Assembly (NCBI GenBank): GCA_023460175.1
Contig: JAEWRC010000215.1
Location: 1 to 5,938, forward strand
Reading direction: 5' to 3'
Length of the DNA stretch: 5,938 bases
From: Actinomycetes bacterium
GTDB taxonomy: Bacteria; Actinomycetota; Actinomycetes; Mycobacteriales; Mycobacteriaceae
The position numbers and the translations under genes were made by a program. Under the pieces are notes generated by a model. The model was given only the letters and a program-made list of their open reading frames with translations, was not told the origin of the DNA and searched no databases. Numbering within the stretch: the stretch's first letter is position 1; each line of letters begins with the position of its first letter. Positions 5,104-5,938 of the stretch are shown here, piece after piece.

Positions 5104-5934
5104 CTAGGAAATGGCCTCTTCGCCGACCAGGGTGGTGCGATGCATCAACCGCGGCGAGGTGGGTTCGTAGGGAATGGCGCGGTGCAGCATCCCGGTGTTG
5201 TCCCACACGACCAGGTCGCCGACCGTCCATTGGTGGCGTAGCACGAACTGCGGTTGAGTTGTCCAGGTGAGTAGTTCATCCAAGAGGGCCCGGCCGTCGT
5301 CGGGTGACATGCCGACGATCTCGCCTGCCGTCGCGCCGATCAACAGTGAGTGACGGCCGTCGCGGTGTCGCCACACCAAGGGGTGCTCGCGGGCGCCCGC
5401 GCGATCCCACATCGCCCGCTCCTCGGGGGACGGGTCGGGGTTGAGCAGCAATTGCGATGCGGCGACGCTGTGCACGACTCGGTAAGCGGCCAGTTCCGCC
5501 TTCCTGTCCTCGGACAGCGCGTCGTAGGCGGCATACGTGTTCGCGAACTCGGTGTCGCCGCCGTCGTCGGCGACGTCGCGTGCGGTGAGCAGAGTGGCCT
5601 TCTGGGGGACGGTGTCCAACAAACCGTCGGCGTGCCAGAAGATGGTGCTGCGCCGTAGGCCTGCCAACTGACTCTTCGCGGGATCCAGGCTGACCGGCGA
5701 GATCTCCGGATGATCGGGGTGCGCACCGGTTTTGGCCACTACCACCTTGCCGAGTGCTCGGCTGAAGGTCACGAGATCCCCGTCGGAGATGTCTGCTTGG
5801 CGATAGACGACGACGCCGTGGCGATGCAACAGTTCGCGGCACTGGTCGGCGGTCTGCCGAGCGCGGAAGTCCTTGGAGGACAGTCCGGATACCGCCACAC
5901 CGACGGCATCCGAGATCGGTGTCAACGTGGTCAT
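5104..5934 (-). CDS. TfdA/TauD-family Fe(II)/2-oxoglutarate-dependent dioxygenase
   Basis: A 276-residue cytoplasmic oxygenase that would couple decarboxylation of 2-oxoglutarate to hydroxylation of an organic substrate. The facial triad is complete: H101-x-D103 in FWHADG, and H251 in DNTGMLHRAIPY. The co-substrate site is also intact: T128 in GGDTEFANTYAAYDAL, and R262 eleven residues after the distal His (SPRLMHRTTL). These spacings equal those of TauD (H99, D101, T126, H255, R266) as recalled. GGDTEF-x4-AAYDAL and the WTVGDLVVWDN segment look closer to TfdA-type aryloxyalkanoate dioxygenases than to taurine dioxygenases, but the substrate cannot be read from sequence. The ATG at 5934 fits the family N-terminus. 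Only four bases precede it and the frame stays open, so an earlier start cannot be excluded. The sequence ATGA there would also allow a 4-nt overlap with an upstream gene off the window. It is followed after one nt by the CMD-family gene. Confidence 0.88.
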   Translation of the reverse strand: MTTLTPISDAVGVAVSGLSSKDFRARQTADQCRELLHRHGVVVYRQADISDGDLVTFSRALGKVVVAKTGAHPDHPEISPVSLDPAKSQLAGLRRSTIFWHADGLLDTVPQKATLLTARDVADDGGDTEFANTYAAYDALSEDRKAELAAYRVVHSVAASQLLLNPDPSPEERAMWDRAGAREHPLVWRHRDGRHSLLIGATAGEIVGMSPDDGRALLDELLTWTTQPQFVLRHQWTVGDLVVWDNTGMLHRAIPYEPTSPRLMHRTTLVGEEAIS

Positions 5935-5938
5935 GAGC

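Noticed and set aside
1..5938. Search for tRNA, rRNA, CRISPR arrays, insertion-sequence ends or integrase genes
   Set aside because: No repeated spacers, terminal inverted repeats, transposase motifs or RNA-gene patterns were seen; nearly all of the window is protein-coding.

Overview
The window is high-GC DNA with dense, tightly packed genes, GC-rich third codon positions and a GTG start, and its enzymes are of actinobacterial type. A Mycobacteriales host (Mycolicibacterium or Rhodococcus-like) is my best guess. That is inferred from composition and from recalled similarity of the CatB/CatA proteins; no search was run.

Layout. Positions 1-1060 (minus strand) hold the N-terminal ~353 codons of benA, the large Rieske subunit of benzoate 1,2-dioxygenase; its C-terminus lies beyond the left edge. 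Positions 1061-1283 are a 223-nt divergent control region with a plausible catR promoter and several inverted repeats. Positions 1284-4487 (plus strand) are a compact catR-catB-catA-catC operon: a LysR-type regulator, muconate cycloisomerase, catechol 1,2-dioxygenase and muconolactone isomerase. After a 15-nt convergent junction, positions 4503-5934 (minus strand) hold a two-gene unit. Its upstream member is a TfdA/TauD-type Fe(II)/2-oxoglutarate dioxygenase. Its downstream member is a carboxymuconolactone-decarboxylase/AhpD-fold protein.

Function. BenA, with subunits and a dehydrogenase presumably encoded to the left, would convert benzoate to a cis-diol and then to catechol. CatA cleaves catechol to cis,cis-muconate, CatB forms muconolactone, and CatC forms the 3-oxoadipate enol-lactone. 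The regulator lies where it could control both the divergent ben genes and its own operon, presumably in response to muconate and/or benzoate. The right-hand pair is not part of the classical route. Its substrate is unknown, and its more relaxed codon use sets it apart from the cat genes.

All key catalytic residues visible in BenA, CatB, CatA and the 2-oxoglutarate dioxygenase are intact. This is mostly a well-understood catabolic cluster, and I see no clear case for a wholly new system. The items most worth a second look are the regulator-first, translationally overlapping operon, the repeats in the divergent promoter region, and the uncharacterised TfdA-like/CMD pair.
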